Part shown: one piece after another, positions 23,018 to 33,401 of the stretch
Numbering within the stretch: position 1 is the first letter of the stretch
How the letters are laid out: every line of letters begins with the position of its first letter
From: Globodera rostochiensis
Lineage: Eukaryota; Nematoda; Chromadorea; Rhabditida; Heteroderidae
Direction of reading: 5' to 3'
DNA: 64,000 nt
Assembly (NCBI GenBank): GCA_018350325.1
Contig: JAEVLN010000014.1
Span: 956,001 to 1,020,000 of the forward strand
The notes under the pieces: generated by a model
What the model was told of the DNA's origin: nothing
Seen by the model: only the letters and a program-made list of their open reading frames with translations
Databases searched by the model: none
Made by a program: the position numbers and the translations under genes

Positions 23018-24061
23018 TCGAAAACCTCCCGAATGGGGCCCGCCAGAAAAATCCGGTCGGTTTCAGTCCTGTCCGATCTCAAAATATAGCAGAGGGATTG
23101 GAGGGGATGAGAAGACCAGATCGGGTCGAGACTGAAATGACTGAGTCCAGCCAGCACACTCCCGGCAGCTAAAGAACTGAACAAAAAACAAACTGGCTGG
23201 CTCTCGGCTGATCTGATCTGCAAACATTTCGAATATTTGGACCAGGGGTGCGATTTTGCCCCGGAAACGTGGCATTCGCCCCGTTTTGGGTAGAGTGCCA
23301 CGGTTTTGTCACGTTTTTGGTTTTTGCCGATCGCACCCCTGATTTGGACCCCGGATTCTCGCGGCCAAACCAATCGAGACAAACCTCCGATTGTGCCGGT
23401 TTGGTTTGGAACACGACAATTTATTCCACCCCAAAACTCTGCCATTCATTATGTAATTTTTATGTTAAATTTCATCTCATTGTCAGAGCCAGCACATTTG
23501 CATATCAACACAATTTATAAAGAGAAAGAAAATCATTTAAAATTGGTTAAAATACTTTTAATTAATTAAAAATGGAGACCCATTAAAATCTTTTTAATAT
23601 TTTCTCATTTAACAGTGTGTCAATTAATTAAAACGTAAAGAAATTCCGTTAATTTCACATAAAATATGTCAAATCGATTATATTTAACCCTATAAATTAT
23701 GTGCATTTTCCTTAAACATCAGCAGGTTTTCTGAGGTTAAGCGCAAAAATAGGCAACGATATTTGGGGGAATGAATTAATTGATTATGCCAAACAAAGAA
23801 TGAATAAATGCCAACATTAATTCACATTTATTTCCCTTCATTCATTCATTAAATTTTCATTTTTCTCTATTATTAAATATACACCTAAATAAATAAATAA
23901 ATTGCCTATTAGTATTAAAAGAAATTATATAATTTTTAAATTCATAAAAGCGATTAGGCTTAAGCCACCGCCCCGCGGGCAAAAGCCCCCAATTTTCGTG
24001 CAGAAAATGCCAAAAAACAATACCCCTTCAGGCGTTTTATTGATTTTTGAAACTACACAAA
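23018..24061. other. Intergenic, with one MITE
   Basis: A long open frame on the minus strand covers 22816-23445, but half of it is antisense to the last exon of the preceding gene and it spans a MITE, so I do not call it. The rest is AT-rich. Confidence 0.55.
23243..23341. mobile_element. 99-bp hAT-like MITE
   Basis: Termini are CAGGGGTGCGAT and ATCGCACCCCTG. The identical 8 bp ATTTGGAC flanks both sides (23235-23242 and 23342-23349). CAGGG ends plus an 8-bp duplication are typical of hAT elements. At 99 bp it can code for nothing. Confidence 0.85.
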
Positions 24062-25271
24062 ATGGCACTTCAAATTCCATCGTTGGCACTTTTGAGCGGT
24101 CTAACCATTTTTCTCACATATTTTACTCCGTCAACAACTGCAACACCAAAGTGGCCAGGTTTCTGATATCATTTTTTCTGGGCTATTTTTGAGGTCATAA
24201 AATCTGTTTTTGTTTTCGGTTATGGGACTTTCTGCAAATGTTTCAGAAGAGTGTAATGCTTATGTACTGTACCGGTAATGGTTTAAACCCTTCAGGGGAT
24301 ACTTTCAGAGTGTAATGCTTATGTACTGTACCGGAAATGGTTTAAGCTCTTCAGGGGATACTTTCAGAGTGTAATGCTTATGTACTGTACCGGAAATGGT
24401 TTAAGCTCTTCAGGGGATACTTTCAGAGTGTAATGCTTATGTACTGTACCGGTAATGGTTTAACCCTTCAGGGGATACTTTCAGAGTGTAATGCTTATGT
24501 ACTGCGGTATGGTTTAAACCCTTCAGGGGATACTTTCAGAGTGTAATGCTTATGTACTGTACCGGTAATGGTTTAAACCCTTCAGGGGATACTTTCAGAG
24601 TGTAATGCTTATGTACTGTACCGGAAATGGTTTAAGCTCTTCAGGGGATACTTTCAGAGTGTAATGCTTATGTACTGTACCGGTAATGGTTTAACCCCTT
24701 CAGGGGATACTTTCAGAGTGTAATGCTTATGTACTGCGGTATGGCTTAAACCCTTCAGGGGATACTTTCAGAGTGTAATGCTTATGTACTGTACCGGTAA
24801 TGGTTTAAACCCTTCAGGGGATACTTTCAGAGTGTAATGCTTATGTACTGCGGTATGGTTTAAACCCTTCAGGGGATACTTTCAGAGTGTAATGCTTATG
24901 TACTGTACCGGTAATGGTTTAAACCCTTCAGGGGATACTTTCAGAGTGTAATGCTTATGTACTGTACCGGTAATGGTTTAACCCTTCAGGGGATACTTTC
25001 AGAGTGTAATGCTTATGTACTGCGGTATGGTTTAAACCCTTCAGGGGATACAGTAGCGGAGAAGATTCGTCTCCTGGATGCCGTGTCCCCGTCCGATACG
25101 GTGGGCAAATTGAGGGAATACTGTGAGCAGCAGTACAAAAAGAACGAGGCAGAGTGGAAGGAGGCCGAGCAGAAGAGAAATAAAAAGCTATTCTATAAGC
25201 TGTTAAGCATTTTTGGGTTTTTTAAAGGCGATTTCTACAAAAAAATGGAGAACGAACTTTACGCGCAATAG
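24062..25271 (+). CDS. Small secreted protein (family shared with 33402-34753)
   Basis: Two exons, 24062-24158 and 25045-25271, give 107 residues. Exon 1 encodes a signal peptide: a hydrophobic core in residues 7-20 (SLALLSGLTIFLTYF) and a polar end TATPKWPG. The phase-1 intron falls directly after WPG. Exon 2 then reads DTVAEKIRLLDAVSPSDTV, one Cys, and a Lys/Glu-rich helix. The gene at 33402 has the same WP|G junction and phase and a closely similar start to exon 2 (SVAEKIELLDAV, then P and a V), so the two are paralogs. I do not recognise the family. A secreted, fast-evolving small protein in a parasite could be an effector, but that is inference. The intron consists mostly of tandem copies of its own acceptor region. 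Expression would release a mature peptide of about 80 residues. Confidence 0.65.
24241..25055 (+). repeat. 14-unit tandem array containing splice acceptors
   Basis: Fourteen units of 55-59 bp can be counted from the GTAATGCTTATG motif at 24253, 24312, 24371, 24430, 24488, 24543, 24602, 24661, 24720, 24775, 24834, 24889, 24948 and 25006. Every unit carries CCTTCAG|GGGATAC, the same acceptor and first exon bases used by exon 2 at 25045, plus a second CTTTCAG a few bases on. Three unit types occur (GTACCGGTAATGG, GTACCGGAAATGG, and a shorter TGCGGTATGG), in an order suggesting higher-order duplication. Confidence 0.95.
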
Positions 25272-25357
25272 TCAGTTTTTTTTTGATTTTAGGCTTTTAA
25301 GTCGGCGGCCCATGCTAATTTTATGAAAATTTTAGCGCTTCCCAAATCAGCAGCAAG

Positions 25358-25366
25358 TATATAAAT
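25358..25366 (+). promoter_or_regulatory. TATA box
   Basis: TATATAAAT lies about 70 bp upstream of the ATG at 25429 and just after the stop of the secreted-protein gene, so the next gene has its own promoter rather than being in an operon. Confidence 0.45.
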
Positions 25367-25428
25367 CCGTTTAAAGATTGTGAGCGTGATTGCATTTTCT
25401 TTAAGGTGGCACATAATGCCAATCTTCA

Positions 25429-26713
25429 ATGCCAAAAATAATTTGTCTAATTCAGTCAAAATGGACCAAGACTAAATTGCGATTGGAAGAATTGCAAAAT
25501 GTTGTGGAGACGAACATGGCAGGGGCCAACGCGCACAACGAGCTGAACTCGACTAAGTCGGTTGGGGCTAAAAGAACACCGACAGCCAAGCTGGACGACC
25601 ATGCTGCGAATACGTCAGAGGCCAATTTGAACAAGCCGGACAAACTATTGACAAAATTAGACCAAACAAAAATGGCATTGGCCAAACTGAAACAATTGGA
25701 CGTGGCACCATCCAAATTGGATAATAATGTCGAGAAGATTGTTGGCACGTTTGATCAGGCGCTCAGGGGATTGGGCAAGCCTGATCAGAAGGAAATGGCA
25801 TCGAAAAGCTTGCAAAAGACTTTTGCACTGTCCAAATGGGAAACGACGCCATTGAACACGCCCAGCATAACACCAAGAAAGTTTGACCAGCAGTTGAGCC
25901 CACCATGGCAGAACACGGCACCGTCCAGCCCCATGGCACCACATGATGAGGAGGGCATGACACCGTTGCTCAGCACTCAAAAGACGGACTCGGCGCGGGT
26001 CAGCTCGATGGCATGGCTTAGTTCATCAAGAGAAGACATGACGAACAAAGATGACATTCCAGTGTCCAGCAGCAGCCCGGTCTCGTTGTCTAGTCCGATG
26101 GCATTGTCCAGGCTGATGTCATGGCCTGACCCGTACAATCCGCAAGAAAACTCGCAACCCAACAACGTCATGGCATTGACCGCGGTGGACAAGGCGGACA
26201 TCGTTTTGGAAAAACTGGAGTTTGAAATCTACAACAACATGGAAGCGTTCTACAAACTATTCGTCTGGAACGAATGTTTTAACAATGTTTTTGTCATTCC
26301 TAGTGAAGTGGTTGAACAGTTGAAAGAGTTAAGCAACTTTAACCTGCAACAATTGATGACGAATGCTAACAAAAAAGCAGAAAAAAATGGTAAGACATTA
26401 TTAGCATTTGATGTACCGTGTTCCAGACAGATCATGAGACATTAACCTGATCTGATCCGGAATCCAGATCCATGGCGCATGGCCGGATCCATTCAAACGT
26501 GCTTAATGTACATAGATAGAGTGATCGTTTCAAAATTGAAATGATCATCGACCATCATAAATACTCTTAATGGATTGGTCTTTAATGGATTTCGGAAAGT
26601 TCGGCATTTTGGTTTAGTGAAAACTCGGCAAATTCGGGGGTTTAGGTCTGAAACACGGCAACACTTCTTCTTCACCGGTGTCGGACTCTTCGCGCAATGG
26701 GACGAACGCATAA
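25429..26713 (+). CDS. Ser/Pro/Met-rich protein of unknown function
   Basis: The main exon is 25429-26389; a GTAAGA donor there joins in phase to 26646-26713, giving 342 residues. Without that splice the same frame stops at 26445 (338 residues). Residues about 20-130 are Lys/Leu/Asn-rich and helical with loosely repeated KLDQ/KLDN/KPDQ motifs. Residues about 130-240 are disordered with a recurring SxxMA(L/P/W) motif. A helical C-terminal part (about 245-325) contains WNECFNNVFVIP. I see no signal peptide, so it is not obviously secreted, although it sits directly behind a secreted-protein gene. I do not recognise the family. The start could lie in a slightly different place because an acceptor-like CTAATTCAG occurs 30 bases into the frame. 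Confidence 0.6.
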
Positions 26714-27235
26714 AGTCGACGCGACGACAGAATTGTGATGCAAAACGAAAAAAATCGCCGGGGGTGCCATCAAAAAAATTTTGAAAATAAATGAAAGTTG
26801 CTTGAAACTGTTTGTTTTAAGCACCAAATCAAATGATACGAAAAACCGATTATTTTTGGCAAAAAATATTTTTATTCTGGTTTTTGTAATTAAATTGATC
26901 AATAATTGATGCGCACATTAATTTAATTGATCATTTCTGCTGATCGATCGCCCCGGCGCTTATGGTTATTGGATTTGATCGCTCCCTTACCCCCGCCAAA
27001 ATGATTTTATTTGTTCACCAAAACTCTTTTCATTTATTGACACATAAAATCATTCGTCGTTAAACATTTGCAAAAAGTCGGGCGGCGCACATTTTTTTTT
27101 GGTAGGATTTAAATTTGTTGGTTTTTTTAATGAATTTAAACAAATTTTTGGGACTATTTATTTCGTTTTTATTTAAATTTATTATGTCTTTTAGCAGCCC
27201 ATTTAATTTGCTTAAATATAAAACAAAAAATTTGA
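26714..27235. other. Intergenic
   Basis: AT-rich, with no gene, clear repeat or RNA gene visible. Confidence 0.6.
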
Positions 27236-30200
27236 ATGAAATTAACGGCCGATTTTGAACGCGGTCAGCACGCGGCACTTTTGCGCCGAGGACGGCCAAA
27301 CATTGTGCTGGCGAAAGCGGTACAATTTTTTTTCACAATTAAAACGGCTCAAATAAAAGAACATTAAATTCACCAAAATGTTTTGTTTAAAATATAAAAT
27401 AAAAATGCGTCGCGCTAAATTTCTTGTTTTTTGTTTGTTTTGAAATTTAATTTGTTATTTTCTTAATTATTTTCAATTTGCGTTAAGTGTTTTTGTGAGG
27501 CGATCGCCGAACGAATTTTGGAGGGCGAATCGCCCGCAAATCTTCACAAATGGGCATTCCATGAACAGCCGCCAAAGTGTGGAAATGTTGAAATATTTTT
27601 AAACAAATTTAATCCAACAAATTGGGAGACGATTATTTTAATAAAAGAATGTGTGAAATTATTTATTCATTAAAATAACAGGAAATTAAAATTTGGAAAA
27701 AGAGTGTTTTTAGCACTTAAAAGGCATTTTGACAAATAAAAAGTGCAAGGAGTACCACTCAATTTTAGAAAATAATCATCATAAAATGCTTCTGTCAGGT
27801 TTCTGAAGTCCTTTCTCCGATCGTTTGCCCATTCGGCCGTGGCCGCCTCCGGCAATGCGCGTGCCGCCATCGTTCACGCGCCACCCCCGTTGGGCCCGTT
27901 CAGTCAGTCGGCCACCCAAATCTGGCCCGTCGCTTCCGGTAAGTAACAGCTCGAAGCCGGCTTCATATGATCAGTGTTTCAAATTAGGGTTAAGCCCGAC
28001 CCCGACATTGCCAACCCCGACCCCGACATTGTCAACCCCGACCCCGACATTGTCAACCCCGACCCCGACATTGCCAACCCCCGACCCCGACATTGCCAAC
28101 CCCCGAACCCGACTTTCCCACCCCCGAAGCGTCGGGGCTCACTCTATTTCAAATGATCATCGCGTATCATATGCACGATTCTGCCTTAAAACACTAGGGT
28201 TGGTCTCCGATCCCGATCCCCGACATTGCCAACCCCGACCCCCGACTTTCCCTCCCCCGAGGGGTCGAGAACCAACCCTAACATTACACTGATTAGGGGA
28301 TCGCCCTGGTGGGGCGGCTGCCGGGCAGCAGTACGGCCATCACTCCTTCGACTCGTTGGAGCGGTCAGCTGCCGAAATGGCGGAAAACGGGTGCGCACAC
28401 TCCGTGCTGTTCGGCACCATTCTGGGCTCTGATCGGACTGGCTATTTGACACTGTTGCAGAAGTTGGTGGGGGGGGCAAAAAAAAGTGATCAATTTAAGG
28501 GTTAATTATCACACAAATTTTTGCATAATATTTGGCATTAGTTGGGGCATTTTGTTGTCGGCTGTCCGCGACTCGCGCGGTCAGTGCCTAATGCATTGGG
28601 CGGTGCAGCGTCAGTCCACAGAGTGCATGCTGGAGCTGTTCGCACTGCAACGGGGCGGAGGCGCGGCGCGCGAGTGGGTGTTGGCACGGGATAACCGCGG
28701 CATAACGCCGGTGCATCTAGCCGCAGCCCAGGATTCGGCACGAGTCTTAAATGTACAAAAAACAAAATTAACCGTTTATTCTTAATCGGATTAGACAAAA
28801 TAACTGATCAGAAAATCCATAAGTACTTTCATAAACTCTAAAATTGGCACACTCGCAAGATGCTGCTTGCCGAGCTTGGCCTGGCCGACTTGCCCAGTGC
28901 GGCCACCGATCAGGACGGCATGAACCCGTTGCATCACGCAGCGGCGGCGGGCAGTGCGAGCTGCTGCGAACAGCTGCTCAGCGAACAATGGGAATTGCCG
29001 GTGGACGTGCGTGACGCGCACGGCCGCACGCCGCTTCATCACGCGGCATGGAGCAAATTTGGCGGGAATTTGAATCTTCTTTTGGCATAACGCCAAACAT
29101 TTTTTCATGAATTTAAGCTGCTAACGTGTTCCGCCTGCTGGCCAACAAAAAGGTTGGTAGTCTCGTTTTATCAACAAATCGTCTTCTGACCCGTTTTTGC
29201 TGATGTTGTTCCATAAATTGACTAAATCTTGATCATTTTGTTAGCAGTAAAATACTCTGAATGATCAGATTTGAATTTTTCGAAAAATCTTTGATCACCT
29301 AAACTCCGATCAGATTCAGTTTATCCCTTTTCTGTTAAGCACATCGCAGTCAGTGCACGGGACGAGAGGGGCTGGACTCCGCTGCACACCGCGGTGGTGG
29401 CCAACAATGAGGCGGTGTTGCGCGTGCTGTTGCACGAATTGCGCGTGGACCCGCAGGCAAAAAAAAAAAAAGCACTTTTGTCCCCAGGGCCCAACTCCCA
29501 TAGAAATGATTAAATCGTTTGTAAATATTAAATTTAAATGAATTTTTTCAATCAAAAAAATTTTATGTCGCCTTTCTCCACAGATTTTCGACAACGAATC
29601 GCGCACGCCGCTCCATGTGTATTTTTCGCAGAAACAAAGTCAAATTAAATTTACCGTTAACCCTACAGTACGCTGCACTTCATGACCGTACTGAACTTGC
29701 CCGACTGTTGATCGAGGTGCAAAATTTGACACATATTCTTTGTGAAACTGTTGAATAAATCTTTTCAGAAAACTCTCAAAAATAAACATGAATTTTGGCC
29801 CTAAAATTTTGCGCAACAAATTTCAGTACGGCGCCAGCAACGACACGCGCGACCGTTCCAACGTGACGCCTGCACATTACGCGGCGCAATGGGCGACATA
29901 CGAAACGCTGCGGACAATTTTGAATTCGACGACAACGCAAACGGCACAAATTGAAGGCGTACAGAGAGGGCGAAACAATGTAAAAGAATTTCTGTTTATA
30001 AATTCCGATAAATAAAACTTATCGAAAAAACAAAAAGCGCTGAACCATTTCGCTAAAAAGTTTTTTTTTTCCATTCTCAAGAAGTGTGATGCCGTCGTTT
30101 TTGGACTGTCCGGCGACAGAAGGAATCAGCAACTGAACGAATGGGCGGCGCCGGTGGGGACGACGAATTATTTCATTAATCGCTTTTAAAAAATATATTT

Positions 30201-33150
30201 TTTCGATACCAAACTTTAGCTGAAGCCCGGGACTAAACAATGGCTAAGAAATCAGTGCTAATAAATAGTCAAAAAATGGGTTCTTTCATTATAAAAATGG
30301 TTCAATATTAAAAATTAATTTGTTTTATAAAAGCGAAATTTTCTTTTTTTTGCCCATAGCAACCGTTGGACAACGAGGGCCGAACACCGTTTATGTGGGC
30401 TGTGATTGCGCAAAATCAGTCTGTGGTGCAGCAAATGGTAATTTTTGGCGCCGGAGGGGGGGGGAAATTCAAAAATTAAACTTTTGTTTTCTAAATGCCC
30501 TCTCATTTTGATGTTTTGTCTATTCTTGGTCATTAACCAAATGATTTGCCTGCTCTGTTTGAATGAAACAATTCCCAAGGCTTAAAAGCATTCATTTAAA
30601 AGCTTTTTAGTTAGTGGACAAAAACATTGGCGCTGCCGGGCGGCTGATTACCGGTCGGGACGTGTTCAAAAGGTTTGGGCGCTATTTTGAAGGGATTTGC
30701 GTCAATTAATTTGCATATTTTTGCCTTGCAAAATAAAATTTGTGATGCGAATCAAGCAAAAAGCATCAATTAAAACAAATGTGACAATTAAAATTGATAA
30801 AAGAAATTTTGTGAAATTAATTTTGGACAACAGAACTCCACTGCATTTGGCTGCTCTGGTGGGCAACTTGGAGCTGTGCAAATTGCTTGTCAACGAGGGG
30901 CATTTGAACGTCAACGTAATGACCAGTGTTTTGCTGTTCCAACAATTTTGAACCTGTTCCTGTTCTGTTCTCAAATTTTAGAACAGCCTATCTGTTCTGT
31001 TCCTGTTCTGTTCCGACCTCGAGAACAGAACAGGAACAGAACAGAGTAAACTGTTCTTAGACTGTTCCAAATTTAAAATTTTCCGAGTGAAATTCAGTCT
31101 GAAATTTTAATTGATGATTCATTGGGCAAAGTGTTCATCACTTGCTAGTGATGTTCGAGACCTAAATTTACCGAGACTTGACCCCGAGACTCGAGAATTG
31201 ACTTTCAAAAATCCGAGACTTTTACCATTTAGATTCAAAATAGGTTTGCTCCCGAACCCTTGGGGGTGGGAAAATTGTATGTCAGGGAAGGTCGGGGGGG
31301 GTTGGCCATGTCGGGGGTCCGGGACGACCCAAAATTTTTAAAAGTTAGAAAACAAAAAGCCCCCCCCCCTTATGATTTTTTCTCAATTTAAAGAAAAATA
31401 AATAATATCTATGCCTTCAAAAAATAAAAATCTAAAATATTTTTAAAATTACCATCAAAGTTCATATAAAGAGAGAAAAAAAAATCATTTACACAGTCGG
31501 AGGTTCGAAGTTTAAAAAAGATTTTCACTAAGGAAAGTTGAATCTTAGACAAAATTGAATCGCGTCACTCAGTTTATCCACTGCGCCACGTGAGACCATA
31601 AAGAATTGTTAGAAAATTTCAAATATATTACTCAATCATGTTCAATTCTTCAATTTTTACCCTGTTCTAGCTTGGCCTGTTCTGTTCCTGTTCCAAGGAT
31701 TTTGAATCTGTTCCTGTTCCTGTGCTGTTCTAAAATCTTAGAACAGAACAGGAACAGAACAGGCCAAGCTGGAACAGCAAAACACTGGTAATGACGCGCA
31801 AAACATTTTTGTTTTTGCCGGATTAGGTCAAAATGCCAAAATCTTTGTGGTTTTTAAAGTAACGAAGTTGGCATTTTGACCGTTTTTGGTCTGGTTGGCA
31901 TTTCGTTCTGACATGATTTCACGAGTTGTTTTTGAGGACGGGGACATGCACGGGGCCACGCCGGAACATTTGGCTGCCGGTCAGGGAAACAGGCGAGCGA
32001 GTTTTTTTTTGGGGAGTCGAAAAACGAAGAAAAAAAAAGTGTAAAAGCGCTGCAGGGGAAATTGTTTTTGAAAGATTTAATGAATTTATAAAAAAAGACT
32101 GTTTTATAAACCATTTACTTTGAAATAATTATTTTTTTGTTAAAAATTCATCCGACCAATTTTAAACGCGGGGTTTGCCGCCATTTTCAGTGAGGTGGTC
32201 CTCTGGTTTGGCTACATCCGCGGAGGCCATGTGAAGCCGCCGATGGATTTAATCGATCGGTCGGTGCCATTCAAAAAAACATAATTTGGCTAAATTTGGC
32301 TAAATTCAGAACGCCATTTCTCTACGCTTGCCTCGGGGGCCAGGCAAATACCGTCGAAGCGATGGTAACCATTTTTGGAAGCTCTCTGGTCCAAGAAAGT
32401 TTTGTTTTGAAAGCACTTTTGCTGACTGATCAATTTGTTAGTGTTCTTTCTGAGCACAAAAAAAAAATTTCTGATCACATCCCCTGAGGGCTCTTTTCAT
32501 CAAACAGTTGCGGTCGCTGCACGTCGACCCGAGTCACGTGGACTCGCTGGGCTGCTCCGCCCTGCACTGTGCCGTCATCTCGGGCTCGCTGCACTGCGTT
32601 AGGGCGCTTGTGGAGAGCAAAGTGCGCGCGCGCTTTTCTGAGGCCGTGTGCCGGCGAGCTCGATTAATTCAGTCCCGGGGAATCGCGTATTTTTACCCGA
32701 TTTAGTTCAATGTTAAAGCCAAATTAGAGCTGGTCGGGATCGGGATTATTGTAAAAGCGGGACCAAAAAAGTCCCCGATCAAAAACGGGCACTAATGGGG
32801 AAAAAATAAAACTAAATATTTGTAGAAAACCGGGGCAAACTTTCAGTCCCAAAAAAGGAAGTTTCAGTTCCCAATCTTCAATCCCACGGAACCCGATCGA
32901 CCATTTTTGCGGGATTAGGTCGGGACCGGGTTTAGCCAGGGCACATCCGGTCTTTAATAATCCATTTTTTAGTCTTTGGCATTCGATTCAATTAATTGAA
33001 AGTTCAAATCGATTCCAATTGCGCTTTCAGTCCGGCAGTTTTGATCTGTTTTTGGAGGACAAAGAGTGCCGAACCGGGCTGGACATTGCCAAGGAGCAGC
33101 AATTGGCCCAAATTGCGCATTATTTGGAGGCCAAAATGGCGATAAATTAA
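27236..33150 (+). CDS. Ankyrin-repeat protein, 654 aa, 20 exons
   Basis: Exons: 27236-27319, 27500-27576, 27799-27938, 28297-28462, 28542-28752, 28860-29052, 29118-29152, 29340-29456, 29584-29616, 29669-29716, 29827-29979, 30082-30153, 30360-30437, 30611-30672, 30834-30915, 31937-31992, 32191-32259, 32310-32364, 32508-32621, 33031-33150. All phases agree and give 654 residues. From about residue 160 on, most exons encode an ankyrin unit, for example GRTPLHHAAW, GWTPLHTAV, RTPLHLAALVGN, GATPEHLAAG and CSALHCAVISG. Ankyrin stacks are protein-binding scaffolds. The many repeats and the EGRTPFMWAV unit recall inversin (MLT-4 in C. elegans), but the match is not specific enough to name it. Introns 6, 8 and 16 have GC donors. 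Intron 15 holds a hAT-like insertion at its donor and intron 3 holds another foldback. The exon 12 to 13 junction is the least certain. Confidence 0.8.
27985..28146. mobile_element. Foldback MITE with internal tandem repeat
   Basis: Ends TAGGGTTAAGCCCGAC and GTCGGGGCTCACTCTA, flanked by the same 8 bp TTTCAAAT (27977-27984 and 28147-28154). The interior is a tandem array of CCGACATTG(T/C)CAACCCCGAC. It lies in intron 3 of the ankyrin gene. Confidence 0.8.
28196..28280. mobile_element. Related foldback, no clean target duplication
   Basis: TAGGGTTGGTCTCCGA is mirrored by TCGAGAACCAACCCTA; the interior again carries CCCCGACATTGCCAACCCCGAC. The flanks (TAAAACAC and ACATTACA) do not match, so either the duplication has decayed or the ends rearranged. 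It also lies in ankyrin intron 3, about 50 bp from the previous element. Confidence 0.6.
30924..31787. mobile_element. 864-bp hAT-like element inserted at a splice donor
   Basis: Termini are CAGTGTTTTGCTGTTCC and GGAACAGCAAAACACTG. Both sides are flanked by GTAATGAC (30916-30923 and 31788-31795), an 8-bp target duplication. The left copy begins exactly at the donor of ankyrin exon 15 (GTCAAC|GTAATGAC). Inside are inverted arrays of CTGTTCCTGTTCTGTTC near both ends, a G/C-rich segment at about 31240-31330, and a tRNA-like segment. No transposase frame is present. Confidence 0.88.
31498..31600 (-). repeat. Degenerate tRNA-like (SINE-like) segment
   Basis: On the minus strand a good A-box-like sequence, GTGGCGCAGTGGATAAACTG (about 31590 to 31571), is followed about 60 bp on by TTCGAACC, part of a B box. 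The ends do not pair as an acceptor stem, so this is not a working tRNA. It looks like the head of a tRNA-derived SINE nested in the hAT-like element. Confidence 0.35.
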
Positions 33151-33401
33151 TTTCTAAAAATTCGCTTTTTCATTGGCACTTAAATCGATAAAATGTCCGG
33201 AAATTGGCATTTTTGTTTATTATTATTGATATTATTAATTTTATTTCAATTGCTTCCGTACACCGATCAGCCAATCATATGTTTATTAATAAATAAAATA
33301 ATTTAAATGCTTTAAAACGATAACATTTGCATATACTATATGCCGCATTTTGGGAAAAATAGAAGAAAATATTTATAAATTTATTTGTTTTTGGCATAAA
33401 A

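Noticed and set aside
22816..23445. 209-codon open frame on the minus strand
   Set aside because: It is largely antisense to the last exon of the 700-aa gene and runs across the MITE at 23243-23341; no splice signals or motifs.
24241..25055. CRISPR-like array
   Set aside because: Units are contiguous without unique spacers, the host is a eukaryote, and the array is inside an intron.
30188..30256. Possible extra ankyrin exon (CTGAAGCCCGGGACT...)
   Set aside because: It needs a weak GC donor and adds no ankyrin motif; joining 30153 directly to 30360 keeps the frame.
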